DNA of 64,000 bases from Sandarakinorhabdus sp. AAP62 (GTDB lineage Bacteria > Pseudomonadota > Alphaproteobacteria > Sphingomonadales > Sphingomonadaceae). The position numbers and the translations under genes are program-made. Below, in pieces: positions 23,318 through 31,930 of the stretch. The stretch's first letter is position 1. The number at the start of each line of letters is the position of its first letter. Where the stretch lies: contig NZ_ANFY01000009.1 in NCBI RefSeq assembly GCF_000331225.1, positions 182,878 through 246,877 on the forward strand, in the 5' to 3' direction. The notes below the pieces were generated by a model, which searched no databases, was not told the origin of the DNA, and worked only from the letters and a program-made list of their open reading frames with translations.

Positions 23318-23953
23318 GTGAGCGCTGATCCCCATCTGAACCGCCTGCCCGGCCCCATCGTCCACGACGAGATCGTGCCCGCACGCGCGCCGTGGCTGCA
23401 CAAGGTTGCAGCAGGCCAAACGCTGCGCATCGTCGATCTGGAAGGCAATCAGGCGGTCGATTTCCTGATCTATGCCGCCGCCGACGATGCCGAACGCTAT
23501 TGTGCGCAAGCCACGGTGGCGGCGCAGGCGAATCTGTTCCTGCGCACCGGCACGCGGCTGATGTCCAACGAGGGCCGGCCGCTGATGACGATCACGGCCA
23601 GCGATGTGCCCTATCACGATACGATCGGCGGGGCCTGCAGCTGCGAATCCAACACGTTGCGCTATGGTCATCACACGGTGAGCCAGCATGCCTGCGTCGA
23701 GAATTTCCTCGAAGCCAATCTGCGCCAGGGCCGCGGCAAGCGCGACATCGTCCCCAACATCAATTTCTTCATGAACGTGCCGGTGGAAGAAGATGGCGCA
23801 TTGGGCATCGTCGATGGCCTGTCGGCACCGGGCCTGACCGTCGATCTGCGCGCCGAGATGGATGTGATCGTTGTCGTGTCCAACTGCCCGCAGATCAACA
23901 ACCCGTGCAACGCCTTCAACCCCACCCCGGTCAGAATGATCATTTCCGCATGA
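23318..23953 (+). CDS. DUF1989 protein, smaller subunit (urea carboxylase-associated 1 / carboxyguanidine deiminase)
   Basis: 211 aa, starting at GTG with AAGGAA 6 nt upstream. It belongs to the same fold as the previous gene, TIGR03424 type. Conserved blocks are RIVDLEGNQAVDFLIYAA, YHDTIGGACSCESN-LRYG, ASQH-like HHTVSQHACVENF, DIVPNINFFMNV and LRAEMDVIVVVSNCPQINNP. It keeps paired cysteines and histidines (GACSCES; VSQHAC) that the larger paralogue lacks, which may place the metal or active site mainly here. Predicted to act with its partner on carboxyguanidine. The stop overlaps the carboxylase ATG. Confidence 0.86.
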   Translation: MSADPHLNRLPGPIVHDEIVPARAPWLHKVAAGQTLRIVDLEGNQAVDFLIYAAADDAERYCAQATVAAQANLFLRTGTRLMSNEGRPLMTITASDVPYHDTIGGACSCESNTLRYGHHTVSQHACVENFLEANLRQGRGKRDIVPNINFFMNVPVEEDGALGIVDGLSAPGLTVDLRAEMDVIVVVSNCPQINNPCNAFNPTPVRMIISA

Positions 23954-26900
23954 GCTTTGATACCGTCCTGATTGCCAACCGCGGCGCCATCGCCACGCGC
24001 ATTGCCCGCACCGTAAAGGCCATGGGGCTGCGCGTGGCCGCCGTCCATTCCGATGCCGACGAAGGTTCGGCCCATGTCGCAGCGGCCGATGTGGCGGTGC
24101 GTCTGCCCGGCGACCGGCCATCGGAAACCTATCTCGATGGGGCTGCCATCATCGCGGCGGCCAAGGCAACCGGGGCCGGCGCCATCCATCCCGGCTATGG
24201 CTTTCTGGCCGAAAATGCCGAATTCGCCGAACAATGCGCGGCGGCAGGCATCATCTTCATCGGGCCGACGCCCGACAATATCCGTACCTTCGGCCTGAAG
24301 CACAGCGCCCGCGCCCTGGCCGCCGCCCATGGCGTGCCGCTGGCCCCCGGCAGCGCGCTGCTGAACGACGTTGCCGCCGCCGTGGCGGCGGCGCGTGACG
24401 TGGGCTTCCCGGTGATGCTGAAGGCGACGGCGGGCGGCGGCGGCATCGGCATGCGGGTGTGCGCTGATGAAGCGGCGCTGGCACAGGCGTTTGATGCCGT
24501 GGCGCGGCTGGGCCAGAGCAATTTTGGCGACGCCGGCGTGTTCCTGGAGCGTTTCGTCGCCCGCGCCCGCCATGTCGAAGTGCAGATCTTTGGCGACGGC
24601 CAAGGCCGGGTGATGGCGCTGGGTGAGCGGGACTGTTCCCTGCAACGCCGCAACCAGAAGGTGGTGGAAGAAGCCCCTGCCCCCGATCTGCCCGACGCCG
24701 TGCGCGCCCGGTTGATGGCAGCGGCCGTGCGACTGGGCGAAGCCGCGCGCTACAGGAACGCCGGCACCGTGGAGTTCCTGTACGACGCAGACGCACAGGA
24801 TTTCTTCTTCCTTGAAATGAACACGCGGCTGCAGGTCGAACATGGCGTCACCGAAGCGGTGATGGGCATCGATCTCGTCGAATGGATGGTGCGCGGCGCG
24901 AAGGGCGATTTTGCCTTCCTCGATGCGCCGCCACCCCAACCGCAGGGCCACGCCGTGCAGGTGCGGCTCTATGCCGAAGATCCGGCGCAGGATTATCGGC
25001 CCACGACGGGCCTGCTCACGGCGGTGGAATTCCCCGGCGCTGTGCGCACCGAAACCTGGGTGGCGGCCGGCAGCCAGATCAGCGCCTTCTATGATCCGAT
25101 GCTGGCCAAGCTGATCGTGCACGGCGCCACCCGCGCTGACGCCGTGGCCGCCATGGCCCGCGCGCTCGATGCCAGCCGCATCGACGGCCTGGAAACCAAT
25201 CTGCGCTGGCTGCGTGACGTGGTACGGATGCCGGCCTTTGTCAGCGGCAATGTCTCGACCCGCGCCTTGAACGACGTTGTCCACCAGCCGCGCTGCATCC
25301 GCGTGCTGGCCGGCGGCACGTCGACCACTGTGCAGGATTGGCCGGGCCGGCTGCATTACTGGGCGGTGGGCGTGCCGCCGTCTGGCCCGATGGACGATCT
25401 GTCGTTCCGGCTCGGCAACCGCCTGCTTGGCAATGATGAAGGCACTGCCGGCCTGGAAATCACCGTCACCGGCCCCAGCCTCAGTTTCGCCGCACCCACG
25501 CGCATCTGCCTGACCGGCGCCGATTTCGCCGCCACGCTGGACGGCGTGCCCGTGCCGCGCGGCGTCGCCATCGACGTGGTGGCCGGCCAGGTGCTCACGA
25601 TGGGCCGGGCCAAGGGCGGCGGCTTTCGCGGCTATCTGCTGGTGGCGGGCGGGTTCGACCTAGCGCCCTATCTGGGCAGCCGCGCCACCTTCGATCTGGG
25701 CGGCTTTGGCGGCCACGGCGCACGCCGCTTGCTGGCGGGAGACGTGCTGCATCTGGGCGATGCGGCCACCGGGCCGGCATTGGCCGCGGCGCAACTGCCG
25801 GCGCTGCCGAACAGCTGGTCGCTGCGGGTCATCTACGGCCCGCACGGGGCGCCCGATTTCTTCACCGCCGACGATATCGCCACCGTCGTTTCGGCCGATT
25901 GGCAGGTGCATTACAACAGCAACCGCACCGGCGTGCGCCTGATCGGCCCCAAGCCGGCGTGGGCACGGGCGGACGGGGGTGAGGCCGGGCTGCACCCGTC
26001 CAACATCCACGACAATGCCTATGCCATCGGCGCCGTCGATTTCACCGGCGACATGCCGATCATCCTTGGCCCCGACGGGCCATCGCTGGGCGGCTTCGTC
26101 TGCCCGTTCGTGGTGATCGCGGCTGATCGCTGGAAGATCGGCCAGCTCACCCCCGGTGACACGCTGCGCTTCGTGCCGGTCACGCTGGATGATGCCCGTG
26201 CCGCCGATGCCGCCGCTGCCGCGCTGCTGGCCCACGGCACCGCGATCACCGAAGGCCCGGCCTGCGCCATCACTGCCCTGTCGCCGATCCTGGCCGACAC
26301 GCCGGCTGCTGGCGCCCGCCCGCGCGCCGTCTACCGCGCCCAGGGTGACCGCAATATCCTCGTCGAATATGGGCCCATCGTGCTCGATATCGAGCTGCGT
26401 ATCCGCATCGAGGCGCTGGCCACCGAACTGGCCCGAATGAACGTCCCCGGTGTCATCGACATCGTCCCCGGCATCCGATCCCTGCAGCTGCATTTCGATG
26501 GCAAATTGCTCGATCAGGCCGGCGCGCTGGCCGTGCTGCTGGGCGCCGACGACCGGCTGGGCGCGCTGGAGGATTTCACTATCCCCTCGCGCATTGTCCA
26601 CCTGCCGTTGAGCTGGCGCGATCCAGCCACGATCGAGACGATCACCAAATATATGTCTGCCGTGCGTGACGACGCGCCCTGGTGCCCGGACAACATCGAG
26701 TTCATCCGCCGCGTCAACGGCCTGCCCGATGTGGCCGCCGTGGAGGATCTGATCTTCAACGCCAGCTATCTCGTGCTGGGCCTCGGCGATGTCTATCTCG
26801 GTGCACCGGTCGCGACGCCGGTCGATCCGCGCCACCGGCTGGTTACCACCAAATACAACCCGGCCCGCACCTGGACCCCGCCCAACGTCGTTGGCATCGG

Positions 26901-27540
26901 CGGCGCCTATATGTGCATCTATGGCATGGAAGGGCCGGGCGGATACCAATTGTTCGGCCGCACCGTGCAGGTGTGGAACACCCATCGCCAGACCGACGCC
27001 TTCATCGAGGGCAAGCCGTGGCTGCTGCGCTTCTTCGATGAAATCCGCTTCTTCCCGGTCAGCGCCGAGGAACTGGCGTTGTGGCGGCGCGATTTCCCCA
27101 GCGGCCGCCAGGCCATCCGCATCGAGCCTTCCGAATTCCGCCTCGCCGATTATCGCCGCTTCCTCGCCGACAACGCGGCCAGCATCGCTGCCTTCCAGTC
27201 CGTGCGTCAGGCCGCCTTTGACGATGAGCGCGCCGCCTGGGCCGCCAGCGGCGAATTTGACCGGATTGCCGCCATCAGCAGCGACGACGCACCGGCCGCG
27301 GCCGAGATCATCGTGCCCGACGGCAGCGAGCTGGTGGAATCGCCCTTTGGCGGCAGCGTGTGGAAATTGCTGGTCGCTCCCGGCGACACGGTGGCCGCCG
27401 GCGACACCATCGCCATCATCGAAGCCATGAAGATGGAATGCCCGGTCGAAAGCCCGGCGGCCGGCACCGTGGTCGCCCTCTATCTGGAGGAAGGCAAGCC
27501 CGTGCAGCCCGGTGCCCCCATGCTGGCGTTGCAGCCATGA
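23950..27540 (+). CDS. Biotin-dependent guanidine/urea carboxylase
   Basis: 1196 aa, full length for the family. Domain order: biotin-carboxylase N-domain (residues 1-110, LIANRGAIATRI), ATP-grasp (about 115-315, KATAGGGGIGMRV; FLEMNTRLQVEHGVTE), biotin-carboxylase C-domain to about 440, KipA/AHS2-like domain (about 450-760, TTVQDWPGRLHYWAVGVPPS), KipI/AHS1-like domain (about 790-1010) and a biotinyl domain with EAMKME, the biotinylated lysine being K1161. Annotated family name is urea carboxylase. The two adjacent DUF1989 genes make guanidine the more likely substrate, giving carboxyguanidine; yeast-type enzymes act on urea. The start at 23950 overlaps the previous stop; longer frames upstream are spurious. 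Confidence 0.93.
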   Translation: MSFDTVLIANRGAIATRIARTVKAMGLRVAAVHSDADEGSAHVAAADVAVRLPGDRPSETYLDGAAIIAAAKATGAGAIHPGYGFLAENAEFAEQCAAAGIIFIGPTPDNIRTFGLKHSARALAAAHGVPLAPGSALLNDVAAAVAAARDVGFPVMLKATAGGGGIGMRVCADEAALAQAFDAVARLGQSNFGDAGVFLERFVARARHVEVQIFGDGQGRVMALGERDCSLQRRNQKVVEEAPAPDLPDAVRARLMAAAVRLGEAARYRNAGTVEFLYDADAQDFFFLEMNTRLQVEHGVTEAVMGIDLVEWMVRGAKGDFAFLDAPPPQPQGHAVQVRLYAEDPAQDYRPTTGLLTAVEFPGAVRTETWVAAGSQISAFYDPMLAKLIVHGATRADAVAAMARALDASRIDGLETNLRWLRDVVRMPAFVSGNVSTRALNDVVHQPRCIRVLAGGTSTTVQDWPGRLHYWAVGVPPSGPMDDLSFRLGNRLLGNDEGTAGLEITVTGPSLSFAAPTRICLTGADFAATLDGVPVPRGVAIDVVAGQVLTMGRAKGGGFRGYLLVAGGFDLAPYLGSRATFDLGGFGGHGARRLLAGDVLHLGDAATGPALAAAQLPALPNSWSLRVIYGPHGAPDFFTADDIATVVSADWQVHYNSNRTGVRLIGPKPAWARADGGEAGLHPSNIHDNAYAIGAVDFTGDMPIILGPDGPSLGGFVCPFVVIAADRWKIGQLTPGDTLRFVPVTLDDARAADAAAAALLAHGTAITEGPACAITALSPILADTPAAGARPRAVYRAQGDRNILVEYGPIVLDIELRIRIEALATELARMNVPGVIDIVPGIRSLQLHFDGKLLDQAGALAVLLGADDRLGALEDFTIPSRIVHLPLSWRDPATIETITKYMSAVRDDAPWCPDNIEFIRRVNGLPDVAAVEDLIFNASYLVLGLGDVYLGAPVATPVDPRHRLVTTKYNPARTWTPPNVVGIGGAYMCIYGMEGPGGYQLFGRTVQVWNTHRQTDAFIEGKPWLLRFFDEIRFFPVSAEELALWRRDFPSGRQAIRIEPSEFRLADYRRFLADNAASIAAFQSVRQAAFDDERAAWAASGEFDRIAAISSDDAPAAAEIIVPDGSELVESPFGGSVWKLLVAPGDTVAAGDTIAIIEAMKMECPVESPAAGTVVALYLEEGKPVQPGAPMLALQP

Positions 27541-29300
27541 GCCGTCTCAGCGTCTCCACCATCGCCGCCGCCATCAACAGCGGCACCAGCACGGCCGAAA
27601 CGATCATGGCCGAAACCCTCGCCCGTCTGGCCGCCTATGATGCGGTGCAGCCGCAGGCCTGGATCAGCCGCGCCGCGCCGGAGGCCCTGCTGGCCCAGGC
27701 GCGCGCCATCGATGCGCGCATCGCGGCCGGCGAAACCCTGCCGCTGGCCGGCGTGCCCTATGCCGCGAAAGACAATATCGATGTCGCCGGCCTTGCCACC
27801 ACGGCGGCCTGCCCGGCCTTCGCCTATCAGCCCACAGCCTCTGCCGGCGTCATCGAACGGCTTGCCGCGGCCGGCGCCATCTGTGTGGGCAAGACCAATC
27901 TCGATCAGTTCGCCACCGGCCTCAACGGCAGCCGCAGCCCGTACGGCGCGCCGCGCAATGTGCATAATCTGAATTATGTCAGCGGCGGCTCCAGTTCCGG
28001 CTCGGCGGTCGCGGTCGCCGCCGGGCTGGTGCCGTTTGCGCTGGGCACCGATACGGCGGGTTCCGGCCGGGTGCCGGCGGCGTTCAATCACCTGATCGGC
28101 TTCAAGCCGACGCGTGGCCGCTGGAGCACGCGCGGGCTGGTGCCGGCCTGCCGCACGCTCGATTGCATCACCATCTTCACCGATACGCCGGCCGATGCGC
28201 GGCTGCTGGATGCGGTCATCGCCGGCTTTGATGTGGCCGATGATTATTCCAAACCGCTCGCCAATCGTCCCCTCGCCCCGCGCCGCTTTGGCGTGCCGCG
28301 CCGCGACCAGATGAACTGGTTCGGCGATGGCGAAGCCGCCTTCCTGCACGACCGCGCCATGGCAACCTTGGCCGGCCTCGGTGAACTGGTCGAAATCGAC
28401 ATCGCACCGCTGCTCGAAGCCGCGCAATTGCTTTATGGCGGCCCATGGGTGGCCGAACGCACTGCCGCCATGGCCTCCCTCCTCGCCCGCCGTCCCGAAG
28501 CGGTTGACCCAACCGTGCGCAGCGTTGTCGAACAGGGCTGGGGCAAGAGCGCGGTTGACCTGTTCAACGCGCAATATCGCCTGGCTGCCATCAAGCGCGC
28601 CGCCGATCTGATGTGGGACCGCATCGACGTGCTGGCCTTCCCGACCACGCCCACCAGCTACCGCCTCGCCGAAATGCTGGCGGCACCGGTGGCGCTCAAC
28701 AGCAATCTCGGGCTCTACACCAATTTCGTCAATCTGCTCGACATGGCCGCCATCGCCGTGCCCGCCGGCACGCGCAGCAATGGCGTTGGCCATGGCATCA
28801 GCTTCATCGGCCCGGCCGACAGCGATGTGGCGCTGATCGAACTCGCCGAAACCTGGGCGGCTGCCACCGGCCACCCGTCACCACCACCGCTCGATCTGGA
28901 GGGCAAGATGCAGACCGTGAAGCTGGCCGTTGTTGGCGCCCATTTGAAGGACATGCCGCTGCACTGGCAGCTGACCTCGCGCAATGCCGTGTTTGCTGGC
29001 GCGTTTGAAACCGCGCCCAGCTATCGCCTCTATGCCATGGCTGAAAGCACCCCGCCCAAGCCGGCGCTGGTGTTCAGCGACGATGGCGCCGCCATCAAGG
29101 TGGAAGTATATGAACTGGGCGTCGCCGAATTCGGCAGCTTTGTCGTCGATGTGCCGCCGCCGCTGGCCATCGGCACCGTCACGCTGGCCGATGGCAGCAG
29201 CGTGAAGGGCTTTGTCGCCGAACCACGGGCCTTGACCGGCGCGCAGGACATCACCCATCTGGGCGGCTGGCGCGCCTATATCGCCCAGCGTACGGCCTGA
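27537..29300 (+). CDS. atzF: Allophanate hydrolase
   Basis: 587 aa. It hydrolyses allophanate to 2 NH3 and 2 CO2, the last step of guanidine/urea carboxylase pathways. The N-terminal amidase-signature domain (residues 1-450) shows the Ser-cisSer-Lys triad: K78 in AAKDN, the serines of SGGSSSGSA (152-154) and S176 in TDTAGSGR. Residues about 470-587 form the C-terminal domain typical of AtzF/DUR1,2 (VVGAHLKDMPLHWQL; YRLYAM). ATGA overlap with the carboxylase gene. The gene symbol is by family; a genome-specific name may differ. Confidence 0.94.
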   Translation: MSRLSVSTIAAAINSGTSTAETIMAETLARLAAYDAVQPQAWISRAAPEALLAQARAIDARIAAGETLPLAGVPYAAKDNIDVAGLATTAACPAFAYQPTASAGVIERLAAAGAICVGKTNLDQFATGLNGSRSPYGAPRNVHNLNYVSGGSSSGSAVAVAAGLVPFALGTDTAGSGRVPAAFNHLIGFKPTRGRWSTRGLVPACRTLDCITIFTDTPADARLLDAVIAGFDVADDYSKPLANRPLAPRRFGVPRRDQMNWFGDGEAAFLHDRAMATLAGLGELVEIDIAPLLEAAQLLYGGPWVAERTAAMASLLARRPEAVDPTVRSVVEQGWGKSAVDLFNAQYRLAAIKRAADLMWDRIDVLAFPTTPTSYRLAEMLAAPVALNSNLGLYTNFVNLLDMAAIAVPAGTRSNGVGHGISFIGPADSDVALIELAETWAAATGHPSPPPLDLEGKMQTVKLAVVGAHLKDMPLHWQLTSRNAVFAGAFETAPSYRLYAMAESTPPKPALVFSDDGAAIKVEVYELGVAEFGSFVVDVPPPLAIGTVTLADGSSVKGFVAEPRALTGAQDITHLGGWRAYIAQRTA

Positions 29301-29311
29301 AAGGAAAACCC

Positions 29312-30241
29312 ATGCGCCGATATCTGCTCCCCCTCTTGCTGCTTTCCGCCTGCGCCGCGACGGCGGCCAGCGATCAAGGCGGCGAGGTGCAGAAGATCGC
29401 GGATTTCGGCGATTTCCTCGTCGTCGATGGCCCGGGCGTGTGGATGACCAACAAGGGCCGCGTTGAACATTGGTCGCGCACGGGCCGCATCGCCAGCGTG
29501 CCGATGACCCGGCCGTGCGGAACGATGGCGCTGGTTGCGGGCAAGCTGTGGGTGGCCGACTGCACAGACGGCCTGCTGCAGCGCATCGATACCGCCACGG
29601 CCACCAAGACGCTGACCGTCGCCACCGGCATCGCCGACAAGACCGGCGAGATGAATGTCGTGGCCGGCGCCGGCGCCATCTGGGTGGCCAGCGATGCCAA
29701 GGGCGTCGTCGCGCGGGTCGATCCGATGAGCGGCGCCATCATCGCCCGCGTCAGTGTTGATGCCGGCACCTCCTATCTCGCCTTTGGCCACGACGCGATC
29801 TGGGCGGTGAGCGCGGGCACCCAGACGCTGCAGCGCATCGATCCCGCCAGCAACACGGTGGTGGCGCGCACGCCGCTGGGCAAGCAGCCGGGGTTCCTGA
29901 CGGCCGGCGAAGGCGCGGTGTGGGTGCAGGAACAGGGTGATGGCACGCTGGCGCGCATCGATCCGGCCACCAACACGGTGAGCGGCCGCGTGAAGGTGGG
30001 CGCCAATCTGAAATGGGGCGACATCGACACCGGTGATGGCAAGGTGTGGCTGCGCACCACCGACGATCAGGAATATGCCGTGGTTGACGCCAGATCGCTG
30101 GCCATCCTGGCGCGGGTCGGCAAGCCGGTGGGCAGCGGCGCGCTGCGCTGGACACCCGACGGCGTGTGGACCAGCGCGCACGACGTGTTCACCCTCACCT
30201 TCTGGCCGGCCCCGGCAATGGGCAAGCCAAAACAGCCCTGA
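29312..30241 (+). CDS. Lipoprotein with YVTN/Vgb-type beta-propeller
   Basis: 309 aa starting 11 bp after atzF. The signal peptide ends in a lipobox (LLSAC), so it is probably a periplasm-facing lipoprotein. The rest is a chain of about 45-residue blade-like repeats with the recurring pattern GAIWVAS-, L-RIDPATNTV and AVW-, as in virginiamycin-B-lyase-like and YVTN beta-propeller proteins. No catalytic residues can be assigned. Its position as a co-directional follower of the nitrogen operon suggests co-expression, but its role there is unknown. Confidence 0.82.
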   Translation: MRRYLLPLLLLSACAATAASDQGGEVQKIADFGDFLVVDGPGVWMTNKGRVEHWSRTGRIASVPMTRPCGTMALVAGKLWVADCTDGLLQRIDTATATKTLTVATGIADKTGEMNVVAGAGAIWVASDAKGVVARVDPMSGAIIARVSVDAGTSYLAFGHDAIWAVSAGTQTLQRIDPASNTVVARTPLGKQPGFLTAGEGAVWVQEQGDGTLARIDPATNTVSGRVKVGANLKWGDIDTGDGKVWLRTTDDQEYAVVDARSLAILARVGKPVGSGALRWTPDGVWTSAHDVFTLTFWPAPAMGKPKQP

Positions 30242-30249
30242 AGCAGGGC

Positions 30250-31812
30250 ATGGCAATGGCAATCGCCCGGGAAGCACTGGCGCGCGGCGATCTGGCCCGT
30301 GTGCGGCAACTGGCGCTGGTGATGGCCGCTGCCGCAGAGCCGGCTGCCAGCGCCGAAGGCCGCTTCCTGCTCGGCATTGCCGATGCCAGCGAAAACCGCA
30401 TCAGCGCCGGCCTCGCCCATATCGAGGCCGCCGTCGCGCTGGCCCCATCGGCCGAATATCAGGCGCAGCGGGCGCGGCTGCTGATGCTGCTGCGCCGTGA
30501 TGCCGAGGCAGCGGCGGCCGCCAGCGCTGCCGAAGCGCTGGGGCCGCGCGATGCGCTGAGTTTCGATACGATCGGCAATATCCAGGCCCGGCTGGGCGAT
30601 CATGCCGCCGCCGTGCGCAACTTCCGCGCCGCGGTCGCGCGTGAGGCCAGCAATGACGAATATCGGCTGAACCTCGCCATGTCGCTGGGCTTTGTTGGCG
30701 AGGTGGCCGCCGCGGCCGCCGAACATGAGACGATCCTGCAGCGCGCGCCGGCCAATGGCCGCGTCCATCTCGCGCTGGCCGGGCTTGGCAAGGCCAGCCG
30801 CGCGGCCAATCACCTGGCCCGCATGGAAGCCATATTGGCCCGCCGCCCCGGGCCGGACGATGAACTGCGCATCCGCTATGCGCTGGCCAAGGAATATGAG
30901 GATGTTGGCGAGCCGGAACGCGCGCGCCAGCATCTCGATTGCGCCAACGCCGCCCACCGCCGCCGCATCGGCTATGATTTCGCCCGCGACGCCGCGATCT
31001 TCGACGCGCTGGAAACCGGCTTTGCCAATCCCGGCCATTTCCAGGGTGACAGCCAGCAGACCGAAGCCCCGATCTTCATCACCGGCATGCCGCGTACCGG
31101 GACCACCCTGGTGGACCGCATCCTTTCGTCGCACCCAGACGTGCACAGCGCTGGCGAGCTGCAGGCGATGCCACTGGCGGTGAAGCTGCTGTCAAACACG
31201 CGGTCGCGCTTTGTCACTGATCCCGACACGATTGCGGCGTCGGCCGGCCTGTCGCCCGATGCCGTCGGCCGCGCCTATCTCGATCGCGCGCACCAGCATC
31301 TGTTGCGGCGCGATGGCCGCTTCATCGACAAGTTGCCGGCCAATTTTCTCTACATCGGCCACATCGCCCGCGCCCTGCCGCAAGCCAGCATCATCTGCCT
31401 GCGCCGGCATCCGATGGATACGATCTGGAGCAATTACAAGAATCTGTTTGCCACCACCTCGCCCTATTATGGCTACAGCTATGATCTGATGGATATCGCC
31501 CGCTATTATGTGCGGTTCGACCGGCTGATGCGACTGTGGGCAGCGCTGTTCCCCGGCCGCATATTGCAGCTGCACTATGAGGAACTGGTCGCGGATCAGG
31601 CCGGGCAGAGCCAGCGACTGTTCGCCCATTGCGGCCTTGGCTGGACAGAGGCAGCGCTGGATTTCCACACCAACAGCGCCGCGGTCGCCACGCCCAGCGC
31701 GGCCCAGGTGCGTCGGCCCATCTATCGCGATGCGGTGGCCCGCTGGCGCACGCACGAAGCCGCCATGGCCCCGGTGGCAGACTATCTGGCGCAGCACGAT
31801 ATCAAGGTCTGA
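30250..31812 (+). CDS. TPR-containing sulfotransferase family protein
   Basis: About 520 aa. N-terminal half (to about residue 250) is alpha-helical TPR-like repeats. The C-terminal half is a PAPS-dependent sulfotransferase domain with the 5'-phosphosulfate loop PIFITGMPRTGTTLVDRIL and the 3'-phosphate-binding region CLRRHPMDTIWSNYKN. The start is ambiguous between ATG 30250 and ATG 30256, the latter better spaced from AGGG. It begins 9-15 bp after the preceding gene. Such proteins often neighbour TonB-dependent receptors in sphingomonads; the acceptor is unknown. Cytoplasmic, since no signal peptide is visible. Confidence 0.85.
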   Translation: MAMAIAREALARGDLARVRQLALVMAAAAEPAASAEGRFLLGIADASENRISAGLAHIEAAVALAPSAEYQAQRARLLMLLRRDAEAAAAASAAEALGPRDALSFDTIGNIQARLGDHAAAVRNFRAAVAREASNDEYRLNLAMSLGFVGEVAAAAAEHETILQRAPANGRVHLALAGLGKASRAANHLARMEAILARRPGPDDELRIRYALAKEYEDVGEPERARQHLDCANAAHRRRIGYDFARDAAIFDALETGFANPGHFQGDSQQTEAPIFITGMPRTGTTLVDRILSSHPDVHSAGELQAMPLAVKLLSNTRSRFVTDPDTIAASAGLSPDAVGRAYLDRAHQHLLRRDGRFIDKLPANFLYIGHIARALPQASIICLRRHPMDTIWSNYKNLFATTSPYYGYSYDLMDIARYYVRFDRLMRLWAALFPGRILQLHYEELVADQAGQSQRLFAHCGLGWTEAALDFHTNSAAVATPSAAQVRRPIYRDAVARWRTHEAAMAPVADYLAQHDIKV

Positions 31813-31930
31813 TCGTCACGGCGCGGCATGTGACATTTCTGCTACGTCAAACGCCCATTGGCGCTCCCTCGCCTGTCCATGCTGAATTGTTGCGTTGCAA
31901 TATTCGCAGCGGGATTCGAGGGCGGTCGAA

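Noticed and set aside
23392..27540. A 1382-codon open frame that would extend the carboxylase N-terminus by about 186 residues
   Set aside because: The extension overlaps the smaller DUF1989 gene in another frame and is rich in Arg/Pro shadow sequence. The carboxylase start at 23950 has the conserved N-terminus and an ATGA overlap.
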